Of a stretch of DNA of 64,000 nt, positions 36,405-45,640 are shown in pieces (position 1 is the stretch's first letter; the number at the start of each line of letters is the position of its first letter). The notes beneath the pieces are model-generated. The model did no database searches. It was not told the DNA's origin and saw only the letters and a program-made list of their open reading frames with translations. This DNA comes from Nocardiopsis sp. ATB16-24 (lineage in GTDB: Bacteria; Actinomycetota; Actinomycetes; Streptosporangiales; Streptosporangiaceae), in assembly GCF_030271535.1 (NCBI RefSeq), contig NZ_JASCXJ010000003.1, positions 124,001-188,000 of the forward strand. The letters are read 5' to 3'. The position numbers were made by a program, and so were the translations under genes.

Positions 36405-36821
36405 TCAGCTTCCGGAAGGAACCTCGTGGGGCAGGGGGTCGCCGTGTTCGTTGCTGTCCTCGGCATTGGCCATGGGCCCGTCAGGTGAGAGCAGGATCGC
36501 CATGTGGTAGTCGGCGTGATCCCTCAACCAGGAGCTCATGCCGGTGGACGGGTCCGCGCTCAGGCTCTCCCAGGCCCGCCAGATGGCGTCGACGCGGATG
36601 AGCGCTTCGGGGATCTCCCACCAGCGTGCCGACCAGCGGTACTGGTTGCGGACGCCCACACGGCGCTTGTACACGTGGCGGAAATACCGTTCGAAGAAGT
36701 CGATCGCGTCCGCGTGGACCGCTTCTTGCGACGCCTCGTCGTTGGTCTCTTCGGCAGAGGTGGTCACGTCGTACGGCTCCCGTCCGTCGTCGTTGTGGTC
36801 CGGCCGTGTTCGCGGCCGCAT
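36405..36821 (-). CDS. DUF4913 protein
   Basis: A 138-residue protein with the DUF4913 pattern: AIDFFERYFRHVYKRRVGVR, QYRWSARWWEIPEALIRVDA, and IWRAWESLSADPSTGMSSWL followed by RDHADYHMAILLSPDGPM. This family is found almost only in actinobacterial conjugative or transfer loci. It is the last gene of the secretion operon, one base after the lipoprotein stop. Its role is unknown; it is presumably cytoplasmic, since no signal or membrane segment is present. Confidence 0.85.
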   Translation of the reverse strand: MRPRTRPDHNDDGREPYDVTTSAEETNDEASQEAVHADAIDFFERYFRHVYKRRVGVRNQYRWSARWWEIPEALIRVDAIWRAWESLSADPSTGMSSWLRDHADYHMAILLSPDGPMANAEDSNEHGDPLPHEVPSGS

Positions 36822-36822
36822 C

Positions 36823-38157
36823 CTAGAACCAGTGGATGGGCACCATCGGGCCATGCTCGTTCCCGACCGGGCCGATCTCCGTCGGCTCCGCACCGCCCGC
36901 GACGGGGACGGAGAACCATGAGGTGTTGCCGGAGTCGTCCGTCGAGCGGAAGAGGATCCGGCTACGGTCCGCGGAGAGCACGGGGTGCTCGTTGGTGCGT
37001 GTGTTGCCGGGCAGGATCTGTCGGTCCTCGGACTGAGGCCCGTGATCGGAGGTCTGTCCACCCTCAGGAGGAAAGACCTCCTCTGGGTCGAAGGCACGGA
37101 CGGTGAAGGCGGCGTCGTCGAGCATCACCTCGTACTCACCGACCATGAAGACCGGGCGCATGTCCTGGTACTCCTTGCTCACTCCGGAGTTGTGAGTGAC
37201 GCCCTCCCAACCGTCGCCGCCGAGGCCCATGGAGTTGAGGGGCTGAGAGACGATCGGCGTCCCCCCACCCTCGGGGATGTGGAAGTTGATCCAGCCGAAG
37301 TCGCCGATACTGGCGAAGGACACCACACTGGCGTCGTGATGGGAGAAGTACCGGAAGTACTTGTTGCTATTGGAAGCCGACATGATCGACTGCTCGGTGT
37401 CGACGGCCGTTCCGTAGACGACGCCCGAGTAGGGGTCCACGATGATGCGCTCACAGCTCTCGTCACAGGGACCGACCTCCTGGACGTCGCCGCTCGTGGG
37501 GTCCACGGACATCACCGTCCGGGAGCCGTCAGGGCCCGAGTCCAGGTAGAAGACGGTTCCGTCGGAGTGGTGGTAGCGGGGTGAGGCCTTGCTGGAGGCG
37601 CCACTGAAACCCGACGCGTCCTCCGCGGGCAGGAGCGCCTCCACGTGTCCTTCCGACGACATCGCACCGATGGTCGTCACGTCCGCGCCGTCGATCTCCT
37701 CCACGAGTGTCACAAGGAGGAGGGACTCGTCGGGGATGACGAGTCCGGCCAGTTCGTGGGCCTGGTTACGGGTCAGCGGAATATCGCTGGTACCCGCCTC
37801 CTCGACGGCACCGGTCTCACAGTCGGGAAGCTCCACGCTCTTGAGGGCGTCCACGGCCCGGCCGCTCGGGAGGACGGGCTCTCCCCCACCGGTGGCGTCG
37901 GCCGCGGTGAAGACGTGCTGGGCCTGGAGGCTTCCGTCCTCGTCGGAGAAGCGGGTCACGGTGATGGACCCCTCGCCGCAGGAAAGGGCGAGGAAGCCGT
38001 CACCTTCCAGAGGCTCGGACGCCGACCGCTCCCCGGCACCGCTTCCCCCGTCCGACTCCCCGCCTTCCCCGCCTTCCCCGCCGCAGGCCGTGGCCAGGAG
38101 CACCAGGGACAGGGCGACCCCCGATGTCAGAGAACCTTTTCTGGGAGAACGACGCAT
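36823..38157 (-). CDS. large lipoprotein of the secretion operon
   Basis: A 444-residue predicted lipoprotein: a basic start (MRRSPRKGS), hydrophobic core GVALSLVLLATAC with the lipobox cysteine, then an Asp/Glu/Gly-rich spacer. The body shows propeller-like or repeated beta strands, with SPRYHHSDGTVFYLDSGPDG, VMSVDPTSGDVQEVGPCDES and LSADRSRILFRSTDDSGNTS, and paired cysteines (PCDESCE). ATG 38157 is preferred over GTG 38166. It lies 24 bases after the coupling ATPase, in the same operon. It may be a surface or cell-wall component of the machine. No family is recognised. Confidence 0.7.
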   Translation of the reverse strand: MRRSPRKGSLTSGVALSLVLLATACGGEGGEGGESDGGSGAGERSASEPLEGDGFLALSCGEGSITVTRFSDEDGSLQAQHVFTAADATGGGEPVLPSGRAVDALKSVELPDCETGAVEEAGTSDIPLTRNQAHELAGLVIPDESLLLVTLVEEIDGADVTTIGAMSSEGHVEALLPAEDASGFSGASSKASPRYHHSDGTVFYLDSGPDGSRTVMSVDPTSGDVQEVGPCDESCERIIVDPYSGVVYGTAVDTEQSIMSASNSNKYFRYFSHHDASVVSFASIGDFGWINFHIPEGGGTPIVSQPLNSMGLGGDGWEGVTHNSGVSKEYQDMRPVFMVGEYEVMLDDAAFTVRAFDPEEVFPPEGGQTSDHGPQSEDRQILPGNTRTNEHPVLSADRSRILFRSTDDSGNTSWFSVPVAGGAEPTEIGPVGNEHGPMVPIHWF

Positions 38158-38181
38158 GCTGTCCACTTTCTTTAGAGAGGG

Positions 38182-39882
38182 TCAGGGTTCGTAGCGTTCG
38201 AGGGAGGCGATCACGGCCTCTTTCATGGGACCCGACATCCAGGGGACCGTCTCCACCAGGGTCGGCGGGGTTCCGGAGGCGATGACGACCGCGCGTCCCG
38301 GCGGCATGGCTCCCAGAGCGGCCACGTCCATCGTGCGTTCGGTGTCGACCTGCCAGGAGACGGAGCGTCCGCTCTGCCGACCGGACGAGATCGAGGCACG
38401 TTCCACCTCGTGGTCACCGATGAGCTGCGAGAGTTCGTTGAGGAACTCCACCTCGGACACGCCGCCCCCGTACATCTTGATGTTGGAGGCGGACCAGAGC
38501 TTGCGCATGCCGCTCTGCCCCCATACGTCCACTCCCTGTGACCATGACTGGAGGATCGTCATCAGGACGATGCCGCGGGATCCGTAGTGGGAGTAGAGGG
38601 CGGGGAGGTCGTTCCAGCGGCACACGTTCGCGGCCTCGTCCAGGACACCGAGAAGCGGTGTGGCCAGGCGACCTCCCTTCTGGGTGGTGGCGAGTTCCTC
38701 CGCGGCCTCGACCACGGCGACCGTCAGAGCGGTGACGAGAGGTCCCGCGCTGCCCTTGCCCTCTTTCGACAGGGAGTAGAGCGTGCTCTTCCCCGCGAGG
38801 AACTCGCGTGGGTCGAAGTGCCTGCGCGGATCGGGGCCGTCGCCTTTTCGAGGGGTGATCCAGGGGGCGATCTGGCGGCTCATGAGGCACGAGACCATCT
38901 GTATGGCGGTGCCGTACACACCTCCACGCTGTTTCTCGGGAGAGTTGACCACCCCGGAGACGTTGTCGGCCACGAGTTCGTACCCGTGTCGGGAGAGGAT
39001 CCCCACGGCCTCGTCGTCGTGGGGGCGGGTGAGCCAGGTGTAGACCTGGAGAATGGAGCGCTCGTCCAATGCCGCGGCCAGGATCAGGCCGGCGAGAAGG
39101 TCCTGCGCCGAACCGTCGAAGAAGGCGTCTGTCTGCGCGTCCGCGTCACGTGAACCCGCGACGAAGTGTCCCGCCAGCTTGGCCGCCTTGACCTCGTCGG
39201 TGACGTACGAAAGGGGGTTCCACCACCAGGTGGGCTCTTCGAGGGCGATGCCCTGCGGATCGAAGACCCACACGTCCCCGGAGGTCTCGCGTACGCCGCG
39301 GGTGGCGTCGACCACGTCCCGCTTGTTGCTGGTGACGAGGACGGAGCCCGGAGCCGCCAGGATCGCCGGAATCGCCCGTGACGTCGTCTTACCGGTACGG
39401 GGCCCCCAAATGTCGACGTGCATGTCCTCCCAGGACCCGTACAGCATCTTGCGGCTGTGCACCGTCCTGCCGATCGGCACTCCTGGCGATCCGGTCACAC
39501 CAAGGCGTTCGGCCTTCTCCCGGGCGCCCTTCTCGGTGAGTTTCTCCAGATCCTCACCGGTGCCCATGTGCGAAGCCGACCTGTCCACCTTCTTTCCTCC
39601 TCGCCGGTAGGTGAGGGCGAGGACGAGCAGGCCGAGGATGAGCAGCCACTGCAAGACCATGGTGAGGGTGTGTACCGGGGTCCAGGGGATGTCACCGCCG
39701 AGGACGCCGAAGACCTGGTCGAAGGGGTTGTACGGGACGGGGGCCGAGGTCCCGTTCCACCAGGCGCCGACCTGGACCGAGACGCACAGGGTGGAGACCA
39801 GGGCGACCACGGACACGATCGCCACCCAGATGACGATCGCCTCGGTGTTCATACCCGTGGGCGTTTTACTCGCGCGGCTCAT
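38182..39882 (-). CDS. VirD4/TraG-type coupling ATPase
   Basis: A 566-residue protein with two N-terminal transmembrane segments (AIVIWVAIVSVVALVSTL and MVLQWLLILGLLVLALTY). The ATPase has MHVDIWGPRTGKTTSRAIPA (Walker A) and LLGVLDEAANVCRWNDLP (Walker B), followed by the TraG/TraM-recognition region with YSHYGSRGIVLMTILQSWSQ. Coupling proteins of type IV systems select substrates, usually a relaxase-DNA complex, and pass them to the channel. No relaxase is encoded here, so the substrate is open. The ATG overlaps the upstream stop (ATGA), and GGAGGCC precedes it. Confidence 0.9.
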   Translation of the reverse strand: MSRASKTPTGMNTEAIVIWVAIVSVVALVSTLCVSVQVGAWWNGTSAPVPYNPFDQVFGVLGGDIPWTPVHTLTMVLQWLLILGLLVLALTYRRGGKKVDRSASHMGTGEDLEKLTEKGAREKAERLGVTGSPGVPIGRTVHSRKMLYGSWEDMHVDIWGPRTGKTTSRAIPAILAAPGSVLVTSNKRDVVDATRGVRETSGDVWVFDPQGIALEEPTWWWNPLSYVTDEVKAAKLAGHFVAGSRDADAQTDAFFDGSAQDLLAGLILAAALDERSILQVYTWLTRPHDDEAVGILSRHGYELVADNVSGVVNSPEKQRGGVYGTAIQMVSCLMSRQIAPWITPRKGDGPDPRRHFDPREFLAGKSTLYSLSKEGKGSAGPLVTALTVAVVEAAEELATTQKGGRLATPLLGVLDEAANVCRWNDLPALYSHYGSRGIVLMTILQSWSQGVDVWGQSGMRKLWSASNIKMYGGGVSEVEFLNELSQLIGDHEVERASISSGRQSGRSVSWQVDTERTMDVAALGAMPPGRAVVIASGTPPTLVETVPWMSGPMKEAVIASLERYEP

Positions 39883-41480
39883 GTCGTGGCCTCCTCGGTC
39901 GACTCCTGCGAGGGAACGGGGTCGGGGGTGTCCGTGTCGGCGGTCGTTTCGGAGCCATGATCGGTGGCTCGACCGGTCCGGGAGGTGGTGTGCCAGAGCT
40001 TGTTGGTGTCGTTGATGCCCTTCTCCGCCTCGGTGAGCTGAACCTGGACCGGGATACCGGGACGTCCGCCCACCTTGACCAGGAACTTGCCGCGTCCGGG
40101 GGGAGCGGTCTCCGCACCGCTGTGGGAGTCCCAGGCCGGCGGGTCCTGCCAGGAGGCGAGCATCTCCTGTTCCGCTTCGGAGAAGGGGATGACGGAGGAG
40201 AGCATGGGCATCTCGGCCCGAGGAAGGCCTCCGCACACGACCATGCCGGAACGCTCGACGAACCCCTTCGCCTTGTTGCGGTCCTCTTCGTTGGGCAGGG
40301 ACATGAGGTCGCTCATCGTGTGGGAGATCATCGCCATGCCCACACCACGCTGGCGGTTGAGCCGGGTCAGCGCGTCCACGCGGTCCACCATGCCGTGTCC
40401 GGCGCGGAGCGCGCGCCACAGCTCGTCCAGGATCACGAAGTAGTGGCGGCGGGGCTCCAGACCGGCGTCCGCGAGGGCGTGCGACAGGTTGATGGTGGCG
40501 AAACCGGTGGACCAGCAGGCGAGTAGGACGGCGGCCTGGAGATCCATCTCCGAGTCGTCGATGTTGGAGACGTCGAACACCACGGGTCGGTCGCGGAGCA
40601 TCGGAGTGGTGGTCGGTTCGGAGAAGATCTCTCCGAGCCGACCACCGCCGACCAGGCCGATCAGGGAGGCTTCGAGGTGGTCGGTGATCTGCTGGTACCT
40701 GCTCAGGTCGCCACGGTCCAGCGCCACCTGGCGCACCGGATCGGGAGCGTCCTGGATGCACTGGAGCAGGTCCTTCAGCACGGGGGTCCCTTTGTGCCGG
40801 TCGTCCAGAACCTTCAGAGCACGGTCGAGGATGGTCTCCTCGCGGTCGGTCACCGGAGCGGAGCGCATGATGCTCAGAAGGGCGGTGACCATGGTGAGTC
40901 GTCGGCCGTGGACGTCCGCCAGGACCTGTGAGCGGGCTTGCTTGGGGAGGCGCCCGAGCGTGTCGCCGGCCTGTCCAGGGTCGAGGACGTTGATGTGCCC
41001 GCGACCGCGTCCCAAGGTGATGACCTGGCCACCGAGCGCTTCGACGAGATCGACGTAGTCGGGTTTGAGGTCGCCGAGGATGAAGGGCTGGACCCCGTAT
41101 CCGGCCAGTCCGGTGGCCATCCTGCGGGTGATCGTCGACTTGCCCAGACCCGGCTTGCCGAGTACGAACATCGACGGGTTCGAGATCAGGTTCGCCCGCT
41201 GGAACCAGGAGATCGGATCGCAGCAGAGGGTGGCTCCGGACATGATGTTGCGTCCGATGGGAACCCCGACCATCGGTGTACCGGTGCCCACGGAGAACGG
41301 CCAAAGACCGCAGACCTGGACGGTGGTGCCGCGCCACTCGTCGGCCATCTCCACGATCGTGGACTCCCCACCGCCGAAGATGGACCAGCCTCGTGGGCCG
41401 GGTCTCTTGGGCCTGATCTCCGTGGCGGACTCCTTCGGGGGCTTGTCGGAGACGCCCCTCCCGGTCTTGCGGCGTTTCAC
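39879..41480 (-). CDS. VirB4-like secretion ATPase
   Basis: A 533-residue ATPase. It has PSMFVLGKPGLGKSTITRRM (Walker A), LGDLKPDYVDLVEALGGQVI, YFVILDELWRALRAGHGMVD (Walker B) and RLNRQRGVGMAMISHTMSDL. This is the ATPase half of VirB4/TraC-type proteins, which energise pilus assembly and translocation. It lacks the usual long N-terminal domain, and the upstream SCO6880-type protein may supply that part, so VirB4 function appears split in two. It overlaps both neighbours by four bases (ATGA). The C-terminal 45 residues are disordered. Confidence 0.88.
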   Translation of the reverse strand: MKRRKTGRGVSDKPPKESATEIRPKRPGPRGWSIFGGGESTIVEMADEWRGTTVQVCGLWPFSVGTGTPMVGVPIGRNIMSGATLCCDPISWFQRANLISNPSMFVLGKPGLGKSTITRRMATGLAGYGVQPFILGDLKPDYVDLVEALGGQVITLGRGRGHINVLDPGQAGDTLGRLPKQARSQVLADVHGRRLTMVTALLSIMRSAPVTDREETILDRALKVLDDRHKGTPVLKDLLQCIQDAPDPVRQVALDRGDLSRYQQITDHLEASLIGLVGGGRLGEIFSEPTTTPMLRDRPVVFDVSNIDDSEMDLQAAVLLACWSTGFATINLSHALADAGLEPRRHYFVILDELWRALRAGHGMVDRVDALTRLNRQRGVGMAMISHTMSDLMSLPNEEDRNKAKGFVERSGMVVCGGLPRAEMPMLSSVIPFSEAEQEMLASWQDPPAWDSHSGAETAPPGRGKFLVKVGGRPGIPVQVQLTEAEKGINDTNKLWHTTSRTGRATDHGSETTADTDTPDPVPSQESTEEATT

Positions 41481-42997
41481 ATCTGCTCCCTGATCTCCAC
41501 GGGAATCCGCAGGTGCATCGGCAGCACGATGCCCAGCGGCAGGCTTGCGGCGAAGGTCGAGTCCTGGGATCCGTACGCCGGGCGAAGGCGTAGACGCGAC
41601 GCCGCGGCGAGGTTCATGATCGCGGCCCGGGCGTCGATCTCCTTGTCCAGATCGTCCACGGTCGCCGTCACGATCATGCCGAAGTTGACCAGCCCTGCTC
41701 CGGCGGCCTCCTCGGCGGCGGTCGCCTGTGCCGAGCGGGCTTCCATGAGGTCCCTGGCGGTGGGTTTGGCGTTGGACGTGGCACGGAACTGCGCGGAGCG
41801 CAGGTCGGACTCCACGATCGCCGCCGTCCTGGCGGGATCGAGCGGCCGGTAGAGCAGAGTGACGCGCTTACGGGCGATGTCCCCGTGCGGGGCCAGAAGC
41901 CGGGTGAGGATGCTCGACTGAACGTTGCCGCGTGGCGCGCTCGTCATCGTCCATGACACGGAGAGGGCGCTGTCATGGCGTAGTTTGTCCCAACCGGCCT
42001 GGTGCGCGGTCGGGCCGACGTCGGGCCAGGCGATCTCGAAGGGGTCTCCGGCGGCACGGGCCTCTTCGATGAGCACGGCGGAAGCCGGGTCGTAGGCGAT
42101 CCTGATGACCTCGCACAGTTCCTGGGCGTCCAGAGGTCGGGCCGCGCCGGCACCCGTGGCGGAGAGGCTCTGCGTGAGTCCCGGCAGTCGGCTGGCGAGT
42201 TCCCGCCCCATCTCCTCGGGGTTCGATTTCTTGTCCCTGCCCGCTGTGAAGGTCAGGGCGATGTAGGCGCGAACGGTCGAGGAGCCGTGTGGATAGGCCT
42301 CGACCGTCTCCAGGAGGACCTGTCGGGCGAACTCGGGGGCTTCTTCGTCGATCTGTCCCAGGACCTCCCGCTTCAGACGGGTGCCCGTGTCCGGCGCGGT
42401 TTCGAGGGTGACGGAGGCGGCGACCATGCCGGGTTCGTCACCCAGGTTGGCCAGCCAGTGGCCCCATTCCGCGACCCAGGAGTCGACCTGTTCCATGTCC
42501 ACCAGCGCGGCGCCGTCGGGCTCGGTGGCGATGACGACCGTGTAGTGGTGGGTGCCCACCGGCATGTGGAGCAACGCGAACGGACGGCCGTAGGAGTCCT
42601 GCTGCTCACTGAGACGGATCGGTGCGGCGATCCCGGGAAGCTGGTAGCGGCCCCAGGGGGAGCGGCCCAAGGGGCCGGATCGGTACAGGTGCGCCCCCAA
42701 CATCCGGGCTTTCCACCAGAGCATCCGTACTCCGATCTTCGACATGGTGCTCTTGCCGTGTTTGTCCTTGGTCAGTACTCCCAGCAGGACGACGGAGAGG
42801 ATCGCGGCGGCTATGGCGCCCCTCAGCATTCCGCCGATCATCACCACGAAGACGATGATGATGAGAGAACCGAGAAGGAAGGCCGTTCCGATGGTTCCCA
42901 GCCCCATGATCCCGGCGGAGGTGGGGCGTCTCCAGTTGCCGTAGGTCCGTACTGAACGGGCCAGGTCAGCGTTTGCTGCCACTGGGGCCGTCACCAC
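41477..42997 (-). CDS. SCO6880-family secretion protein (VirB3/VirB4 N-terminal-like)
   Basis: A 506-residue protein. Two adjacent membrane segments (TAFLLGSLIIIVFVVMIGGM and AAAILSVVLLGVL) resemble VirB3/PrgI. The following soluble part contains SRLPGLTQSLSATGAGAARP and RVTLLYRPLDPARTAAIVES, which match the actinobacterial SCO6880 family and resemble the N-terminal domain of VirB4. No P-loop is present. It is encoded directly before the VirB4-like ATPase (ATGA overlap) and starts within the end of the VirB6-like gene (32-base overlap). GAAGG lies upstream of the GTG. Confidence 0.85.
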   Translation of the reverse strand: MVTAPVAANADLARSVRTYGNWRRPTSAGIMGLGTIGTAFLLGSLIIIVFVVMIGGMLRGAIAAAILSVVLLGVLTKDKHGKSTMSKIGVRMLWWKARMLGAHLYRSGPLGRSPWGRYQLPGIAAPIRLSEQQDSYGRPFALLHMPVGTHHYTVVIATEPDGAALVDMEQVDSWVAEWGHWLANLGDEPGMVAASVTLETAPDTGTRLKREVLGQIDEEAPEFARQVLLETVEAYPHGSSTVRAYIALTFTAGRDKKSNPEEMGRELASRLPGLTQSLSATGAGAARPLDAQELCEVIRIAYDPASAVLIEEARAAGDPFEIAWPDVGPTAHQAGWDKLRHDSALSVSWTMTSAPRGNVQSSILTRLLAPHGDIARKRVTLLYRPLDPARTAAIVESDLRSAQFRATSNAKPTARDLMEARSAQATAAEEAAGAGLVNFGMIVTATVDDLDKEIDARAAIMNLAAASRLRLRPAYGSQDSTFAASLPLGIVLPMHLRIPVEIREQM

Positions 42998-44525
42998 CTT
43001 CGCCGCCCACGGCGTCGTTCATCCCCTGTTGGGTTTTCTGCGCCACCGCCTTCACGGCCTTGGCCGCCGCGTAGATGGCCGCGGTCTTCGGATTGGACTT
43101 CATGGCGGCGGAACCGGCACCGCTCACGGCCGCACCGCCTCCGGCCATGGCGCCACCACCCGCAGCGGCGCCGCCACCCGCAGCGGAGCCGCCCCCGGCA
43201 GCGGCACCGCCACTCATACCGCCCGCCGCGCTGGAACCGAACCCTCCGCCGCTGTTACCGGTCGGCCTGCCGCCGCCACTACCGCCACCGCCACCGCCAC
43301 CACCGCCGCTGGAACCGCCACCGCTGGAACCGGAGGGCATGTTGTCGGCCAGTGAGGACGCCACGCCGGCACCCATGGCCCCGCCCGCGGTGGCGCCCAC
43401 CATGGGTGTCACGAACTTCATGAGGGCGGGGAGCGCGAAGATGGCGAGCAGCATCATGGTCAGACCCAGGACGATGTCGTACAGCTCCGCCTGGGTGGGC
43501 GCATCTTGGTCGTAGCCGAGCAGGACGAAGACCAGGGCGTAGATGATCGCCGCCACGGGTTTGTAGAGCAGGAACGCGACGAGCCAGCCGATCGCCTTCT
43601 GGAACCACTGCTTTCCCATCTGCGTGTTGGTGAACGCCGCGGTCAGAGGAAGCACTCCTGCCAGGAGGATCAGCATCCCGTCACGGATCATCATCACGAC
43701 CATCTGTAGGAGACCCGCGATCACGATGATGAGGCCGAGCAGGATGACCACGACGAAGCCGCCGGGGGCGCCCTTGAGGGCAGCCATTCCGGTCACGGCG
43801 AGGAATGACGTGACGATCACTCCGATATCGCTCTCACCCACGGCCTCCTCGATGATCCAGAGCGAGAACTCGTCGGCCAGGGTGATCGCGGCGTTGATGA
43901 ACGCCACCGAGGCGGTCGCCACGACGAGGAGGGTGAGGAGCGATTTGAGAAGCTCCTTGCCCGGATCGGCGCGTTGTTCCCAGGCCATCTTGATTCCGGC
44001 GATGATCACCGACACGATCGCCATGGCGCCGACATAGAAGAAGAGTCTGCTCTGGAGGAATCCGGCGGCGCCCCCGGCGGACGGGCCCTCGATCGTGCCG
44101 AGGAGGAAGGAGATCATGGAGGCCGCACCCGAGATGAGGATGACCGCCCCGATGACGATGACGATCCTCCCCAGGTACTGACCGCCCTCGCCTCGCGATC
44201 TCGCGATCGCCAACATGGCGCCGAGGATCATCAGGGACAGCACGGCCACGCCGAAACCGACCCATGTGACCCACCCGAGTATCTCGCCGACCTGAGAGGA
44301 CGTACCGTGCGGGGCGACGGGGGTCGAACTCGTGCTGATGGTGGTTCCGTCGCCGGATGTCTCGATACTTCGCGTCTCGGACTTGATCCAAAAAGTCATC
44401 ATCTCTGTGACGATGGATTCGACGGCTTCCTGGAAGTCTTCCAACCAGCGGTCGATAACGCTCATGACTGCGTTCTCCACATGGCAGCCGGCATCCCACC
44501 AGTCACAGTCTTTTTTATCCGGCAT
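42966..44525 (-). CDS. VirB6/TrbL-like polytopic channel protein
   Basis: A 519-residue protein with a soluble N-terminus (KKDCDWWDAGCHVENAVMSV) and about eight membrane helices between residues 80 and 385, for example VIVIGAVILISGAASMISFL and VVVILLGLIIVIAGLLQMVV. The low-complexity tail is rich in Gly, Ser and Ala (SSGGGGGGGGGSGGGRP). Size, topology and position between VirB8- and VirB4-like genes fit VirB6/TrbL, the inner-membrane channel core. The start overlaps the upstream stop (TGATG). It is the SCO6881-like partner of the SCO6880-type gene. Confidence 0.82.
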   Translation of the reverse strand: MPDKKDCDWWDAGCHVENAVMSVIDRWLEDFQEAVESIVTEMMTFWIKSETRSIETSGDGTTISTSSTPVAPHGTSSQVGEILGWVTWVGFGVAVLSLMILGAMLAIARSRGEGGQYLGRIVIVIGAVILISGAASMISFLLGTIEGPSAGGAAGFLQSRLFFYVGAMAIVSVIIAGIKMAWEQRADPGKELLKSLLTLLVVATASVAFINAAITLADEFSLWIIEEAVGESDIGVIVTSFLAVTGMAALKGAPGGFVVVILLGLIIVIAGLLQMVVMMIRDGMLILLAGVLPLTAAFTNTQMGKQWFQKAIGWLVAFLLYKPVAAIIYALVFVLLGYDQDAPTQAELYDIVLGLTMMLLAIFALPALMKFVTPMVGATAGGAMGAGVASSLADNMPSGSSGGGSSGGGGGGGGGSGGGRPTGNSGGGFGSSAAGGMSGGAAAGGGSAAGGGAAAGGGAMAGGGAAVSGAGSAAMKSNPKTAAIYAAAKAVKAVAQKTQQGMNDAVGGEGGDGPSGSKR

Positions 44526-45292
44526 CAGATGGCCGCCCAGGGTGTGAATCCGGCGAAATCGTCCAGAAGAGTGAAACTGGGGTCGCCTTCTCCGTTCTCG
44601 TCGACGACGATCTTCCAGTCGCCTTCGGCCCAGGTGAGGTCGAAGGTCATGCTGGCCCGCAGACCGTCACTCGCAAGAAGACCGATACTGATCCGTGCGT
44701 CGTCCTCCGAGTAGGAGACGACTTTGGCGGCGGAGACCTGCCCGGGAACCTCGGAAGTGCCCTCCCGGGACTCGATGCTCTCGATGAAGGGAGAACGGCC
44801 GGGGCCGGGCGCCACGAGTCGCTCCCACTCTCCCGTCATCCTGTCGCGTCCGGTATTCGTGAGGACGAGGAAGTTCGCGGTCGCCAGCACGGCACCCTCC
44901 GGGGTCCGGGAGTAGCAGTAGCGAACGTTCTCCTCCACCACGCCGGGCCCGTTCACAGGAGAGCCGGGGGCCTGCATGCCGTTGATCATCGTCCACGTGG
45001 TCTCCGCCTCGGGAAAGAGCACATGGAACTCGGTCTCGTGTCGTTCGAGGCCGCAGAGGCTGCCACTGGCGGAAGGAGTGAGGGAGGCTTCCTCGGCGTC
45101 CACGTCGTCGCTCCCGGTTTCGATGGTCGGGTCGACGGAAGGGGAGGCGGAAGGGGGACTCTGCTCGGAAGGCGGGGATCCCTTTTCGTCCTCCGGCCAC
45201 AAGGCGATGAACAGGGCGCCGAGTGTGATCAGGCCGAGAAAGGTCGCCGATACGATGAACGAGACCGATCCCAGGGGATTTTTTTCGCTCAT
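44525..45292 (-). CDS. VirB8-like membrane-anchored protein
   Basis: A 255-residue bitopic protein. A short cytoplasmic start (MSEKNPLG) leads to one helix (SFIVSATFLGLITLGALFIA), a disordered Pro/Ser/Glu spacer, and a globular extracytoplasmic domain beginning LCGLERHETEFHVLFPEAE and ending TFDLTWAEGDWKIVVDENGE. The final pattern (strand, W, WKI) is common to NTF2-like folds such as VirB8/TcpC. The operon position supports that role. The assignment rests on topology and context rather than close sequence similarity. Confidence 0.6.
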   Translation of the reverse strand: MSEKNPLGSVSFIVSATFLGLITLGALFIALWPEDEKGSPPSEQSPPSASPSVDPTIETGSDDVDAEEASLTPSASGSLCGLERHETEFHVLFPEAETTWTMINGMQAPGSPVNGPGVVEENVRYCYSRTPEGAVLATANFLVLTNTGRDRMTGEWERLVAPGPGRSPFIESIESREGTSEVPGQVSAAKVVSYSEDDARISIGLLASDGLRASMTFDLTWAEGDWKIVVDENGEGDPSFTLLDDFAGFTPWAAI

Positions 45293-45314
45293 GCCAGCCT
45301 CTTTTGCGGATGAA

Positions 45315-45614
45315 TCAACTGATGAGGAATGACACGAGGCTGGTGGCCGCCGAAATGATGATCACACCGGCGAGGACCATACCGATCTTGCTCATGTGCT
45401 CCCCGCCTTCACCGCGGCGGGACTGGATGGCCATCAGCGCACCGGCGATGATAAGACCGAGAACACAGACCGCCAGAGCGATCCACTTGGCCCAGCCGAG
45501 AACGGTGAGAAAACCTGTGTCCAACCCGGGGGGAGCCTGTGTGTCGACGTTGTCGATGAACCCGGCGGGGGCCATGGCGAGTGTGCTGGAAGCGAATTCG
45601 AATGTTTCGATCAT
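45315..45614 (-). CDS. VirB2/TrbC-like pilin-type subunit
   Basis: A 99-residue protein with an N-terminal segment that may be processed (EFASSTLAMAPAGF), followed by two helices (FLTVLGWAKWIALAVCVLGL extending to IIAGALM, and IGMVLAGVIIISAATSLVSF) joined by a short basic loop (QSRRGEGGEHMSK). Two close hydrophobic helices with a basic turn are the VirB2/TrbC pilin layout. It sits 26 bases after the DUF6668 gene and 22 before the VirB8-like gene. A similar loop (ARSRGEGGQYLGR) occurs in the VirB6-like protein. Confidence 0.75.
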   Translation of the reverse strand: MIETFEFASSTLAMAPAGFIDNVDTQAPPGLDTGFLTVLGWAKWIALAVCVLGLIIAGALMAIQSRRGEGGEHMSKIGMVLAGVIIISAATSLVSFLIS

Positions 45615-45640
45615 GAGGGGTCAGTGCCTCTTTCGATGTT

